A stretch of DNA of 64,000 bases from Chaetoderma sp. LZ-2023a (GCA_034401795.1 CM067373.1:43937914-44001913), one strand, 5' to 3'. Shown: positions 1 through 41,953, counted from the first letter of the stretch. Notes: generated from the letters alone by a model not told the origin. Translations and numbers: made by a program.

Positions 1-480
1 CTAGTGTTCCAATAGTCCGGTGTGTGATGATAGAAGCATAAAATTGGTGTCGATACTCACATAAATGTGGGTATTGAATATATTAATACGATTAGAAACA
101 GTCTCCATGTTGGTTACCTTTGTCGTATGACCCACATTTAGAGAAAAATTATACAATTAATGTATTGCTAATGTCTTGTTAATATTTTAATTGATTTTCA
201 TTTATTTGCCTAAATTAATATGGTTAGCTCGTGTTTACATAATTGTTACCAAGTAGCTAACTGATTTCATTTATTTCTCAGAACTGATATGATGGAAAGT
301 GTTGTCCCGGTGTCAATATCTACATGAAGAGATGGCGTGACACGTGTTGATATTCAGTATTGTTTTTCTACAATGGTGTGACCAAGAATGATCGCGTTAT
401 TGGCACTTCTCATACGATATAATGATGGTACTTTCATAGACGTTAATGATCATTTAAAAGTCATGGGATGAGTAAATTGT
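1..480. other. No recognisable gene
   Basis: AT-rich sequence without an open frame or repeat that I recognise. Confidence 0.5.
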
Positions 481-930
481 ATGACACAATATGCTGCAAC
501 ACACAGAACACTTAATGATAGAAGAAAGAAGGCGATAGAAAGATGGTGGAAAGTAGAGATCAAAACACTGAAAACTGAAAAAGATTCATGGCTTTCAGAA
601 AACAAAGGTAGTTTCAGAAATTGTCTCTACACCGAGCTTACAACTAATTATCGAAATGAGCTTATCGAAGAACATGTACTAAGTGGCATCTTCTCAGATT
701 TGCAGAATGTATGGACGTCCACATGCCGAGATGTATCAAACCTTTGTGCAAACCATGAGGAGGTGGACACCCATAATGTGCCACATGCTGCAGATGCTAA
801 ATACAAATATGTAAATGTAATCTGTCGAGACACTGGCTTTATGGTCCTTCTCGTGGCCACCGTGCCAGGCTTATACAGTGCTATGTCCCATATTATGGAT
901 GCATGCATGAATCACATAAGATTCAAATAA
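481..930 (+). pseudogene. Fragment resembling a repeat-associated 'EEADT...HA' ORF
   Basis: A 149-codon ORF from a true ATG. Its middle (NHEEVDTHNVPHAADAKYKY followed by VNVICRDTGFMVLLVA) resembles the EEADT-x-LL-x-HA ... EDTDV-x-VL block of long hypothetical proteins that are multicopy in mollusc and cnidarian genomes. The Asp expected after CRDTG is replaced by Phe and the ORF stops soon after, so I read it as a decayed piece, not a working gene. The family assignment is from memory and tentative. Confidence 0.35.
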
Positions 931-1184
931 GTATTGATGTTAGAGAATGAGTGTTGGTTTTCCATGATTTAACTGGATGAAATACAACTTGCCAATTGAT
1001 TGGTATTGAAAAACAATCTGCTATGAATATTTATGTCAACTTATTGTTGTCATAGACAAAATATGTCACTTGTTAGTTGATGTCACAATCGTATTTTGTA
1101 GGTCCGGCAGGAAACTGGCAAAGGTCCTTCAGTAAGCATCTGACGTGTATGACTGTGGTGAAATGACAATTTAATAAACATAGA

Positions 1185-1235
1185 CAGCCACCGTTCTCAG
1201 TCAAATTACTTTCAAAATATGCAACAGCTTACCTC
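1185..1235. repeat. MITE-A half palindrome
   Basis: One arm of the MITE-A palindrome (CAGTCAAATTA ... TTCAAAATATGCAACAGC). The opposite arm is missing. Confidence 0.5.
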
Positions 1236-1398
1236 GTTAAAGCTCGTGCATAGTGATAATTTGCAACTCGGTTGATAATAGTGATATTAAATGGGACACC
1301 GTACGCGATCCTCTATTTAATGCTTTAGGATAACTTTATATTACTACGCACCTCTGCCAACATTTGATACTGTTTAAGACGGCCAGTCGTCGACATAA

Positions 1399-1772
1399 TG
1401 GACCATTCCAGTTTATCCATCCATCATATGACATTATGAACAACTACGTGACGTGTAGGATGGCGTCATACTCTATGACGTCATGAATCACGTAGATAAG
1501 TGCGTCTCGAACGCGTAATTAGTGACGGACTAAGCGTTGTTGTACGAATTGTATGTCATTACTATTTAATATGATTTTGAATATTTTGAAACTAATTTGA
1601 CTGGGCGCTGTTGCGTTCAGTCAAATTAGTTTCAAAATATTCAACAGCTTACCTGTATTGTTTGTTATCTGGTTGATAGTTAGGAAGTTCCGGGATCGAT
1701 CTCAACACGAGCGAGGTGTGGATGGAGCTTAGCTAGAGCTGGGCGGGGCATAGCTAAAACTGGAAAGGTTCA
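1399..1772. mobile_element. MITE-A, full-length copy
   Basis: The ends are imperfect inverted repeats (TGGACCATTCCAGTTTA and, inverted, TGAACCTTTCCAGTTTTA). Inside come ATGACGTCATGAAT-type palindromes, then a central foldback (TTTGAAACTAATTTGACTGG with its complement) and a tail with AGCTTAGCTAGAGC and GGGGCATAGC. At least six such copies occur in the window (also near 12.4, 13.7/18.9, 33.4, 42.0 and 46.5 kb). No coding capacity; a non-autonomous DNA transposon. Confidence 0.75.
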
Positions 1773-1969
1773 TTATCCAACATTTGTATTGGCTCCAAAA
1801 GTTATTTTTCCGACATAACTATTAGCAGAGGTATACATGATTGCACGACCAAATATCTTTAGTGGCCACTGTTTAAATAGAATTACCATGAGGTGCCCGT
1901 TACGGACAGGGTTTCATTACCGTCACCCTGTAAGGGGAAAAGAGGGTATTGTGAAGAGCGTGTCTGTGT

Positions 1970-2061
1970 CCAAAAATAGACTTCTCTTGGTCTGCAAATA
2001 GACATTCAGTAAGCAAATATTCATATTTTCTTCACCAATTTGTTCATTAAATGTTTAAAGA
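1970..2061. repeat. MITE-B half copy
   Basis: Contains the arm CAAAAATAGACTTCTCTTGG and TCTGCAAATAGACATT, one half of the MITE-B foldback. Confidence 0.55.
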
Positions 2062-2469
2062 ATGGAGATGCGCGGCTCACAAATCTGCATTATTAATCAG
2101 TTAACACGACTACTCGGTCACTGTGCCCTCTATCATATATTATCTTCTGTATAAATATATCCGTTAAGCAGAAATCATGTCAAGACAGTCAATCACGCGT
2201 GTGGTTTGAGATTTCAGCTCAAGTTTTCGCGCGAAACCGATATATGCGAATAAAAGATGAGACAGAAATAGTTTTGAACTAGTAGGCCGCGTTCTCATTT
2301 GCAAGGGCTGATGAACTCACAGCTATATAGTATATAATGTGGTGAAATTGCATGTCTGCCATAACTTTTAAAACCGTCGTGGATTAGATCAATTACAAAT
2401 TACTAGACTATTCTTAAAATTTGATATCCAGTCCTAGATATTTGTAGTTTGTTATCCGAGCATTCGAGC

Positions 2470-31655
<29,186 letters not shown>

Positions 31656-31680
<25 letters not shown>

Positions 31681-31905
31681 TAACATTAATTCCAGGACAT
31701 GGCACAATTAGCAAAGTAACCTAGTTTTCCAAACATGGCACAGTTAGCAAAGTAACCTAGTTTTCCAAACATGGCATGGTTAGCGAAGTAACCTAGTTTT
31801 CCAAACATGGCATGGTTAGCGAAGTAACCTAGTTTTCCAAACATGGCACAGTTAGCAAAGTAACCTAGTTTTCAAAACATAGCATAGTTGGCAAACTAAC
31901 CGTAA
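31656..31905 (+). repeat. 36-bp array starting in the last HAAO exon
   Basis: Units CCAAACATGGCACAGTTAGC then AAAGTAACCTAGTTTT, about six copies. The first, more diverged unit is the end of exon 10 itself (CCAGGATCGGGCACGGTTAA then CTTAGTAACATTAATT) and contains the stop codon. Confidence 0.8.
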
Positions 31906-31963
31906 TTCCATGATCGTCCATGTTTAGCAAAGTAACCATGAAAGTTCTAAGAATGTGATGAAT

Positions 31964-31969
31964 AATAAA
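31964..31969 (+). promoter_or_regulatory. Candidate HAAO polyadenylation signal
   Basis: AATAAA about 285 bp after the HAAO stop codon, the first canonical hexamer downstream of it. No transcript evidence; a later signal could be used instead. Confidence 0.4.
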
Positions 31970-32129
31970 GTAACATTGTTTCTAGGACCATCCATGCCAG
32001 CAAGGTAACCGTGCATAGATAATCAATCATTAAAATGATCTCAGAATCTATAGCAACATTTCTTTCTTAAATTAACTCTTTCACTAATGAATTCCCTAAA
32101 TCTCATTCTCAAGGCAACCATACAAGAAC

Positions 32130-32217
32130 TGTTAAATATTTCGAAATTAATTTGACCTGAAGCTGTTCCTGCCTTAGGCAGCAACGGTCCCGTCAAATAA
32201 ATTTCAAAATATTCAAC
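32130..32217. repeat. MITE-A palindrome only
   Basis: The hairpin GTTAAATATTTCGAAATTAA ... TTTCAAAATATTCAAC without the flanking parts of the full element. Confidence 0.6.
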
Positions 32218-33013
32218 AGAATAAGTTTTATATCATAAATAATATACTCTTACAGGGCTTTGTTAGTGAAAGGGTTAAGACTATCAACATCACACAGTCA
32301 GCTGATCAGTGTGGAAGGTGATATTTCAGACTCAAGTTTGGTCACTGACAATCTGCTTCATGTTGTCAATATATCTTTCTAGTACACATCTATAAGTACG
32401 CACATTGAATCTGATTAGACTACCAATATAGAACAATGCAAAATATAATCATTGCCTAGGAAATTTATGTCATGAAAGCCATGCATAGTTATGATATGCA
32501 ACATCAGACCAACGTCAAAGAGTGCTCAGGCACCGCCTCGTAATATGCCCATAGGTATATATATATGTTTGGAGGCCTTAGGTTGATCTTGCGCAGATGG
32601 GGTTCAGGGAAATTCTTCCAAGTTTGGATTCCTTTAAAAAGTTTGGATGCCTTTAAAGAGCATCGTCTACATTTCTGGATGTAAATCTGAACCATCAGTT
32701 GGTTAGGAAATAATTGTAGAGACTGCTCATTTTCTCCTGAAAGATAGTCAATCTCTGTGATGCGTTGCGATGGAATTCATTCATCAATAACTTTTTCATC
32801 ACACGCTGTTAATTATGTTAAGATATTCAGGAAAATTGCTTCTTTCACAATAGAATAAGTCTTAATTGGAGCTACGATTCCAATCATAACATCTAATGTA
32901 ACTTGGCCCATCACAAGTTTTCCCAAAATTATTTTGATTATTTTTCAGCATAAGAACACCTTAAACCTTAGAAACCAGAAACGACAAATTCTGTATAATA
33001 TTAGAAACATTGT

Positions 33014-33103
33014 TGTTGAATATTTTGAAACTAATTTGCCTGGGAGCTCTTGCTACCTATGGCAGCAACCGCTCCCAGTCAAATTAGTTTCAAAATATTC
33101 AAC
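33014..33103. repeat. MITE-A palindrome, almost perfect
   Basis: A 90-bp hairpin from GTTGAATATTTTGAAACTAA to TTAGTTTCAAAATATTCAAC with only a few mismatches. Confidence 0.75.
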
Positions 33104-33130
33104 AGCCTTTCTGTAGGCCTATAGTTGTTT

Positions 33131-33253
33131 TTAACCTTTAGCACTCTGATGTCAATATTCTATCTTCTTTTACGGTGTCAATATCAAAGAAACTGGTGTA
33201 CATTTTTCAACAATTTTGCTGGAAGATGTTGCTGTCTGAGTGGTAAGGGTTAA
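33131..33253. mobile_element. MITE-C copy 2 (short)
   Basis: Ends TTAACCTTTAGCACTCTGAT and GTGGTAAGGGTTAA; inside CTGGTGTACATTTTTCAACA. Confidence 0.6.
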
Positions 33254-33414
33254 AGAATGACTAGAATTTCAAGGGTTAACTTCTTATTAATGTGATGATA
33301 AACATTGATGTTACAAGCAATAGACTGTATGCATATGTAGATCTTGCCATCATTGTCACCTCACAATAGCCTGTCAATCATCACTGTCTGTATTTACTAT
33401 AGCGTAAAGTAACA

Positions 33415-33722
33415 GAGGAATCCAGTGTATCCATCAATCATATGACGTCATAATCAACATCACGTGTATCATTTACATCATGAATGAAAAAAATTTGTTT
33501 TAAATGCTTAATAATCAGTCAAGTTGTATAGTATGAATTGTATGTCTTTACTATTTAATAAACATTTTTTCGGAATAATTTGCGTAACTAATTTGACTAG
33601 GTCCTGTTGCTGCCTATCTGTCAAATCAGCTTACCTGTATAGTTGTCTGAAAATTGAGATTCAAAGAGGGCTGGGATCGATTGATCCCAACATGATGGGT
33701 GGAGGATAGCTAAAGCTGGATT
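33415..33722. mobile_element. MITE-A copy with a collapsed palindrome
   Basis: Shows TATCCATCAATCATATGACG, TCATAATCAAC, GAATTGTATGTCTTTACTAT, a truncated palindrome, then GGGATCGATTGATCCCAACA and TAGCTAAAGCTGGA. Confidence 0.65.
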
Positions 33723-33899
33723 CCTTCATTGAAATGCATGTCTTGACAGTGTAATGTACCATGACTAGGGAACATATTTTATGCAGCAAATCATTTTTAC
33801 TTTCAAGCGCTGGTGACCACAGAATATTGAGGTCCCATATAGGTATGTGCCTACTGTGTCTAATGACCCTCTTAATGCTGGGGTTTCATAGGCATGAGA

Positions 33900-34440
33900 C
33901 TTCTGTGTCTAGTGGCTCCATAACTCTGGGGTCTCATAGGTGTGACTATTTTGTTTAGCAGACTCAATTCTGGGGTTATATAGGCATGCGACTACTTTGT
34001 CTAGCTCCTGCTCATAATTCTGGGGTTCTATCGGCATGCGACTACTTTGTCTAGCTCCTGCTCATAATTCTGTGGTTCTATAGGCATGCGACTACTTTGT
34101 CTTGCTTCTGCTCATAATTCTGGGGTTCTATCGGCATGCGACTACTTTGTCTAGCTCCTGCTCATAATTCTGGGGTTCTATAGGCATGCGACTACTTTGT
34201 CTAGCTCCTGCTCATAATTCTGGGGTTCTATCATCATGCGACTACTTTGTCTAGCTGCTGCGCATAATTTTGGGGTTCTATAGGTATGCGACTACTTTGT
34301 CTTGCTTCTGCTCATAATTCTGGGGTTCTATAGGCATGCGACTACTTTGTCTCACCCCTGCTCATAATTCTGGGGTTCTTTCGGCATGAGACTTACTTTG
34401 TCTAGCTCCTGCTCGTAATTCTTGAGTTCTATAGGTATCT
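33900..34440. repeat. 50-bp minisatellite in the intergenic region
   Basis: About ten units, GGCATGCGACTACTTTGTCT then AGCTCCTGCTCATAATTCTG then GGGTTCTATA/C. Confidence 0.95.
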
Positions 34441-34564
34441 GGTTACTGTGTAACCCGGCACTGAAGGTGTATAACTCATGCAATGTATATGGAAGCTGTA
34501 TTCACTAATCATACTTACCTGTATATTTACTCGCTATCTAAAGCAATAAATGCAATATACACAA

Positions 34565-34870
34565 TCCTTGTTTTATTGTACATCTTGTGTCCTTTGATCA
34601 AACCATGAATATTCCTAGACTAACTTGTCTGTCCTTTGATAAAACCATGAATATTCAGTCTAACTTGTGCGTTCTTTGATCAAATCATGATTATTCAGTC
34701 TAACTTGTGTGTTCTTTGATAAAGCCATGAATATTCATATTCTAACTTGTGTGTTCTTTCATCAAACCATGAATATTCAGTCTAACTTGTGTGTTCTTTG
34801 ACCAAACCATGTATATTCATAGTCTACCTTGTGTGTTGTTTAATCAAATCATGAATATTCATAAAGTTTA
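34565..34870. repeat. ~42-bp minisatellite
   Basis: Seven units, CTTGTGTGTTCTTTGATCAA then ACCATGAATATTCAGTCTAA. Confidence 0.9.
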
Positions 34871-35149
34871 ACCTTGATTAATATAATACTCCACAGGGGT
34901 GGGTGGTGTGTTGTCACAAGGTTAGGACATTCCGCATTTGCAGATGCTAAAGAACTGCAATGTGAACACCAATACATGGAGAACTAGAATGCACTCCAGG
35001 GAGATGTTGACTCGCGCCTTTGCGCTCTGTCCTGACAATGCACTTAGCGACCCATGTGTCCGTGATAGTTGATCCGTTGACCTTAAAGCAATCATAAGCG
35101 GTCACTCTATGAATGCGTCTGCTAAATCTGGTTGTTTTATGTTCTTGCT

Positions 35150-36065
35150 TTCCAGAGTTGTGGCCAAAAATGTGTATTCCAGTATGCACTTTGTGACCAT
35201 GTGACCTAGATATTTGATGCTTTGTCCTGAAACTAATAGAACCTCTAGCCACCTATAATATGAAAGGATGTACTTAATTTGGTGATTCTATCCACTTGAG
35301 TTCCCGATTTATTGCTAAGACTGTGTATTTTTGGAGGCACTTAGTGAACCTGTGACCTAGATATTTGAACTATTGATCTACAAGTTTTCCCTCTAGCGAA
35401 CCGCAAGATGAATGTATGTTAACAATTTGGTAATTCAACCTGCTTGCAGTGCAGATTTATTGACAAAAAGCTGTATTCCGGTATGCACTAAGTGACCCTG
35501 TGACCCCGATACTTTACTTTTTGACTCCAAACTAAAACATTTCCTCGCCACTTATATCAATGTATGTGCCAAATTTGGTGATTCAACCTACTTGCATTCC
35601 CAATTTATGGCTAAAAATGTCTATTTCATGATGCACTAACTGACCTAGTGACCTCGATTTTTTACTTTTTGACCCCAAACTAAAACATTTTCTAGCCACT
35701 CATAATATCAATTTATGTGCCGAATTAAGTGATTCTACCTACTTGCATTCCGAACTTATGGCTAGAAATGTGTATTTCGGGATGTACTGACCCCGTGATC
35801 TTGATTTTTGACTCCAAACTAAAACTTTCTAGCCACTCATAATATCAATGTATGTGCCGAATTTTACATGCATTTCCGGATCTATGGCTAAAAATGTGTA
35901 TTTCGAAATGCACTAAGTGACCCCGTGACCTCGATTTTTTAACCATTAACCCCAACCAAAATATTTTTCTGGATACTCATAATATATCAATGTATGTACC
36001 AAATTTGGTGATTCTACCTCATAGGATTTCCGAGATATGCCTTGGATAAACACATGCGCACGCAT
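35150..36065. repeat. ~135-bp degenerate tandem repeat
   Basis: About six units containing GCACTAAGTGACCCTGTGAC, TTTTTGACTCCAAACTAAAA, TAGCCACTCATAATATCAAT and TTTGGTGATTCTACC. The block ends in a CACACGCATGCACACACACA stretch. Confidence 0.8.
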
Positions 36066-36344
36066 GCACACACACAACTGCCTTCAGCGGTGTGTAATTA
36101 CATAATGCGTCAGTGCGTATGGAGAGATTTGTGTGACAATCTGCGGAGATTGCACTAGTGTAACCATCACATTCATCAATCAGTACAGTGCAGACATATG
36201 GAGAAGATAGCTTTCAGTGCGCATGTACTGAGAGTATGCTAACAGAATTTCTGGGTGAATAACTTTGTGCACCCGAGAAGTTAGTATGGGACTAGCTGCT
36301 GGTTGAACTACAGCATGCTACATGTGAATACAAAACTCTACCTT

Positions 36345-36571
36345 TTAACACTTATATCCGCCAAAAACAGCTTCTGCAGTGGTCTTGAGAAATATCCATT
36401 TGCAGACCAAGAGAACTATTTGTGAAAATTTATCACCGGAATAACTGGCTCGATAACCAAACCAGTCATTCCAGTGTTAAATTTTCGAAAATAGTCTTCT
36501 CTTAGTCTCCAAATGGACATTTTCTATGAGGTTGAAATTTTCTTGAACAAATTCGAGGATTAAAGAGTTAA
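36345..36571. mobile_element. MITE-B copy
   Basis: TTAACACTTATATCCGCCAA start, central GGCTCGATAACC, and closing TTAAAGAGTTAA. Confidence 0.75.
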
Positions 36572-36709
36572 ATGGTTAAACGTATGTGATCATCATATCA
36601 GTGATTCTATGATCGATTTCATTGAGGACAATAAACCCACGGCCATTGTAGAGACTGTATTTTTATATTGCACCATACTGTAAGAAATCCTAAGTACTCG
36701 CTGGACAAG

Positions 36710-36945
36710 TTAACCCTTTAATGGTCATACCGGCCAAAACCGGCCTCTGCTATGGTCCTGTGGAATGTCCATTTAGGGGTCAAGAGAATAGAATTTTTGA
36801 AAATTTACCACGGGAATGACTGGCTCGATAAGCGAGTCGGTCATTCCAGTGTTAAATTTTCAGAAATTCTATTCTCTTGGCCTATACATAGACATAAAAT
36901 AAGAAAATATTAAATTTTTTGGACCAAATTTGACCATTAAAGAGT
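36710..36945. mobile_element. MITE-B copy
   Basis: Starts TTAACCCTTTAATGGTC, centre GGCTCGATAAGCGAGTC, ends GACCATTAAAGAG. Confidence 0.75.
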
Positions 36946-37009
36946 GTAGTAGTGTATGAGAGGAGACAGCATTATAACCCACTACAGGTCAAGCCAGACA
37001 AACATGGCA

Positions 37010-38822
37010 TCTGTATTTCATATAGAATGCTCTTTATCAACAAGATGACCACCAAACCATTTATCTGACAGTTTCAAAAATTGCAAATTTGAGATCAGAA
37101 TACCAAAAAAACCATGTAAAACCAATTTCGGCCTCAAAAATCCAATATGGATGCCAAACATGCTATATTTTGATTGGCTCATGGTGTCCAGGTTTTTTGA
37201 TGGATCAACTTCCCTTGAACAAACTTTAATGGCCCTTAGTCCCTAATCATATCTCCCAAATTTCGGTCCAATCCCTTCAGCAGTTCTGGAGAAGTCGTTT
37301 TTGCTACAACTAGGTCAACCAAGATGGCCGCCGAACCATTTGACCAATCAAGTTCCCTTGAACAAACTTGGTTCCGCTCTTACCCTAAATCACATTTCAA
37401 AATCCAGGACAGCCACCGGCCCAATTGGCCGATCGGCTTCGTTTGAATAAACTTGAATTGCTATTCCCTAAGGATGCGTCTTGACATATAAAATTGAAAT
37501 CGGCCCAGCAGTTCTCGAGAAAACATTATAAGTTTCCCTTTGCTTTAGTATGCTAGCTTTTGGCGGGAAAATGATCCAGGATGGCCGCCAAACCGTTTAT
37601 CCGACAGTTTCGAAAATTGCAAATCTAGGCTCAGAATACCCCAAAACACATACAAAACCAATTTCGGCCTCAAAATCCATCAAATAAAAAAATCCAATAT
37701 GGCCGCCAACATGCTATATTTTGATTGGCCCATGGCGGCCATGTTTTTTGACAGATTAACTTCTCTTAAACAAACTTTAATGGCCCTTAGGCCCTAATAA
37801 TATCTGCCAAATTTTGGCCCGATCCCTTCAGCAGTTCTGGAGAAGTCGTTTTTGCTACAACTAGGTCAACCAAATGGCCGCCGAACCATTTGATCAATCA
37901 AGTTCCCTTGAACAAACTTGGTTCAGCTCTTACCCTAAATGATATTTCATACGGTTTGCATCAATCCCCCAAGCGGTTTCGGAGAAGATTTTTAAAGATG
38001 TTTCTAAAAAATCGGCCAAAATCCAAGATGGCCACCAGCCCAATTGGACGATCGGCTTCGTTTGAACAAACTTGAATCTCTATGCCCTAAATATGCTTCC
38101 TGCCAAATATAATTGAAATCGCCCCAGTAGTTCTCGAGAAGAAAACATGAAAAATTTCCCATTGCTTTAGTATGGGAGCTTTTAGCGGGAAAATGGCCAC
38201 CAAACCGTTTATCCGACAGTTTTGAAAATTGCAAATTTGCGATCAGAATACCGCAAAACACATAGAACACCAATTTCGGCCTCAAAATCCATCAAATAAA
38301 AAATTCCAAAATGGCCACCAAACGTGCTACATTTTGATTGGTTCAGGGTGGCCATGTTTTCCGACGGATTAACTTCTCTTGAACAAACGTTAATATCCCT
38401 TAGTCCCTAATCATATCTGCCACATTTTAGCCTTATCCATTCGGCAGTTCTGGAGAAGTTGTTTTCAGGAAAACTAGGTCATCCAAGATAGCCGCCAAAC
38501 TATTTGACCGATTAATTTCTCTTGAACAAACATTGGTTCAGCTCTTGCTCTAGATGATATTTCATCAGTCTTGAATCGATCACCCAAGTGGTTTCGGAGA
38601 TTTTTAAATACGTTTCTCAAAATCGGCCCAAATCCAAGATGGCCACCGGCCAAATTGTCCGATCGTCGTCGTTTGAATAAAGTTAGATCCCCATGCCCTA
38701 AGGATGCTTCCTGCCAAATATAATTGAAATCGGCCCAGTGGTTCTTGAGACGTCGTTTAAAGAAAAAGTTGACAGACGCCTGACAGTCGCAACGGCATAA
38801 GCTCACTTGGCCATGTGAGCTA
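37010..38822. repeat. Family D dispersed repeat, three tandem units
   Basis: Three units of about 0.6 kb with AATGGCCCTTAGTCCCTAAT, TTCAGCAGTTCTGGAGAAGT, CAAGATGGCCGCC and GATCGGCTTCGTTTGAA. The right end carries an AAGCTCACTTGGCCATGTGA GCT hairpin. It is the reverse orientation of the 8.1-9.1 kb copy. The short ORFs inside are not conserved between units. Confidence 0.8.
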
Positions 38823-39077
38823 ATAACTATGCAAGGGATTCTAGTCGTAACTTTTCATAAATATTTTTCTCTTGACCTGCAAATGGCTAATCACTAAGCA
38901 AAGATTTATGTTAACTTGACAGATCTTGATGAGTAAAACAGGTAAACCACAAGAAAACATCATCTTCATTCCTCCTTCATGTCATTTATTTCTAAAAATA
39001 TTTGTTTTATACAGCTTAATTAGTCATCATTAATTAAACACTCCTTGTTAATTAGAAAACCGTGGATGATGAACAAC

Positions 39078-39215
39078 AACAATAACGGATGGCAACATGT
39101 TTGGCCTGTAATTTTCAACGTGGATAATGGAATAACAGATAGCATCATGTTTGTCCTGTTATTATCAACGTGAATAACGCATTAACAGATGGCAACATCA
39201 ACGTTAATTAAGTGT
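39078..39215. repeat. ~52-bp tandem triplication
   Basis: Three units, AATAACAGATGGCAACATGT then TTGTCCTGTTATTATCAACG then TGGATAA. Confidence 0.75.
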
Positions 39216-39374
39216 GCCATCGGCGTAGGAGCCGGCAAGAGGAAGACAGGGAAATTCTCAATCACAACCAAACAGAAATATATATTAAACTCTGCACTAT
39301 ATTAGTTTAATTAACTCTTTAACCCTTAGAGACTAGAAACCTTAAATTGTTTATGATGTATGGAATAATAATCT

Positions 39375-39466
39375 GTTGAACATTTTGAAATTAATCTGAC
39401 TGGGAGCCGTTGTTACCTAGGGCAGCAACAGATTACAGTCCATGCAGTTTCAAAATATTCAGCAAC
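39375..39466. repeat. MITE-A palindrome only
   Basis: GTTGAACATTTTGAAATTAA paired with GTTTCAAAATATTCAGCAAC, with the GGGAGCCGTTG/GCAGCAAC core. Confidence 0.6.
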
Positions 39467-39664
39467 TTTCATGCATAGTTGTTTTGAAATTGAATCATTC
39501 CAAGGGTTTGAAGGGTTGCTTATCCATCTCAACTCAAAAACAATCAAGGGAAGTAACTCAGTCATAGAATAAATAATCTACACACAGACAACCCTCTCAA
39601 TAATGACGACCAGGTTACACTGGCTGTAGGATATGGCTATATCTACATATTTCAGGGACATGTT

Positions 39665-39895
39665 TTAACCCTTTAAACACTCATATTAGCGAAAAATGGC
39701 TTTTGCTGTTGTCTTAACAAATGTCCATTTGCAGACAAAGAAGACTTTTTGACAATTTACAACTGGAATGACAGGCTCGATAATTGAGCTAGTCATTCCA
39801 ATGGTAAATTTTCAAAAATAGTCTTCTCTAGGTTTCCAAATGGACATTTTCTATGAGAAATTTTAAATTTTCTTGAACAAAGAGTTAAAGGGTTA
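39665..39895. mobile_element. MITE-B copy
   Basis: TTAACCCTTTAAACACTCAT start, ATAATTGAGCTAGTCATTCC centre, TTAAAGGGTTA end. Confidence 0.75.
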
Positions 39896-41078
39896 TATAT
39901 AGCTTTTTGTCATTGCAGCACAGATTACAGTCCGAGTGACAAAACTTACACTGTATTCAGATTTCTTTGCGTTCATAACTATACATTATCTATGTTACTG
40001 AGTTACCTCCCCTGCCTTCTCCGGGCAATAGATGGATATTATTATAACTAGAACATGGCTCTATTATGTAAATGACACACATTTGAAAACTGAAGTATAA
40101 AATACTGCAAAGGCAAATATAATATATCTATATATAAATATGTAAAGACTCGGTGTAAATAAAGGCAGTGTAATTATTAGCTTATTCACTACCACAGGTA
40201 TTGAAAACTGATATCACCAAATCAAGAGACGGAGGGAGAGACCTCGAGTATCTGACATCATAAGTAATTACGTCACTAGTTAGCTGACATCAATCATAAT
40301 GACGCATAGCTCCGTCATGAAACTCAGAATGTTTGTCATTAGAGTATGCTTATCTTTGATACAGCTGCAATTTAATAAACATCTTGTTCAATATTTTGAT
40401 TTGAAACTAATTTGACTGGGAGCTGTTGCGGTAGTCAACTTTACTGGAAATCTTTCTAACATATGACTTACTATAAAACAAATTGTAGTGTACTACGTCG
40501 TCTGGGAAAATCATGTTCAATGAATAATTAAAAGTTTGCAATTAGCCCAGCCAAATAAAACCATTGTGTCACATTACTATGGTGATAGTTTAATCGTCTT
40601 TGGGGGAAATAAGCATTTAAATATATTGGTGTGAAACTCAGATTTCACAGTGTGCCGTTTGTCTTCTATGGTAGGGAATGAGCTACGGTTGCCTATTTGA
40701 CGTAAAACATGGTGAAAAGAAAATATAGTAGAGAGTGTGAAAAAGGCATATCACGGAAGGAATAGTCCAAATGCATAAAAAACAATATACTACTAAAGGA
40801 CGGAAAAAGCTCCCTGTAAATTAACAGAACAGAACTTGATAAAAATCTAATAAATATACAAAGACGATAAATCTCACTAAGATACTAAGGTGACAAGTGT
40901 CAATCATAAATATATCATATAAAAACATGTTGTGAGGCAGGACAGATTATACTGCTGCCTGGTCTACGGTCATCGAGATTCTAATTTCTAGCTAACTACA
41001 CTACCATGAGAATTATCGTTGTTCGATCGCGCTATTGCCTAATGTATTACCTACAATGCCCTATATTGGCACACAGTA

Positions 41079-41082
<4 letters not shown>

Positions 41083-41115
<33 letters not shown>
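41083..41115. repeat. (TA)n microsatellite
   Basis: Sixteen or so TA dinucleotides. Confidence 0.9.
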
Positions 41116-41119
<4 letters not shown>

Positions 41120-41336
41120 TGATATGTTATTGGCACTAGAAGTTTAACATTATTTAGTATCATACAATTAAACATACATAAACATGAATCAGATATATAA
41201 CATTTAACTGAATAAAGAATATTTATAATTAACGATAGTTGCAATTATTTTGAGACTTTATTACGCAGAATTAATATGCCAGATAATTCATTCAACTAGC
41301 AACTAGACTGTGCCACAATACCAGCATGAAGCTCAC

Positions 41337-41545
41337 CTGTTTGAAAGAAGCCTTTCTATAAAAAGCTATTTGCAGAATGCTAACTATTAGTTTTATTGTA
41401 TATGACTTTACTATAGTTACAACATAGGCGTCTATGTCAGCAAACTCCAAAGATTTGATGACCAGATCAATAGACATGTAGAATAGCTCCGAGTCATAGT
41501 GAAACAACTTGGGAGATAATGATACACACCCCAAGCATGCTCTGC
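41337..41545 (-). CDS. Possible coding exon of an unidentified gene
   Basis: A 209-bp stretch that is open from a good acceptor (CTTTAACCTTTGTTCTAG at 41546 on the right) to a good donor (AAACAG/GTGAGC at 41336). Frame: RACLGCVSLSPKLFHYDSEL then FYMSIDLVIKSLEFADIDAY and on to KASFKQ. I recognise no family. It stands alone between RyR and HAAO on the RyR strand. A chance ORF between chance splice signals is the main alternative. Confidence 0.25.
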
Positions 41546-41710
41546 CTAGAACAAAGGTTAAAGGCCAGGGATTAAATCATACAAGTCATTGATGAATTAA
41601 TTGTTCATCTTGTAAACAAGAGAGACAAGTGTGTATGCCTATAGAGTGCAGCAGCAGTAGCAGTAGTAGTACAATATATGATGTTTGCCTACATTAGTTA
41701 ACACAGTTAC

Positions 41711-41953
41711 ATGGGCAGATCCAGAGGTGGTGGGGGGGGGGGGCCCTGCCTAAAGCATTCGTAGGTTATATATAAGTTAAAAAGTAAAGGAAGTGTGTTA
41801 TCTATCATTCAGAATGCAGGAAATGGCTTCTAAGAAAATCAAAATTTCACATTTTCCTGGGGAGGTCCTCCGGGCACCCCAACAATGTGGGACACGCCAA
41901 TTCCAGACACACACCTCCTATCCCCCTTAAACCAATTTTAGATCTGCCAATGC
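41711..41953. mobile_element. hAT-like MITE, decayed copy
   Basis: Ends TGGGCAGATCCAGAGG and AGATCTGCCAATG plus the internal CATTCAGAATGCAGGAAATG block shared with 20116-20392. Confidence 0.5.

Noticed and set aside
2100..2469. TATA-like strings as the HAAO promoter
   Set aside because: The region is AT-rich and holds several TATA-like strings; none can be chosen without transcript starts.
37890..38806. ORFs with KRSRSSNWAGGHLGFWPIF and similar
   Set aside because: They fall in family D units, occur in both orientations and are not kept open between units.
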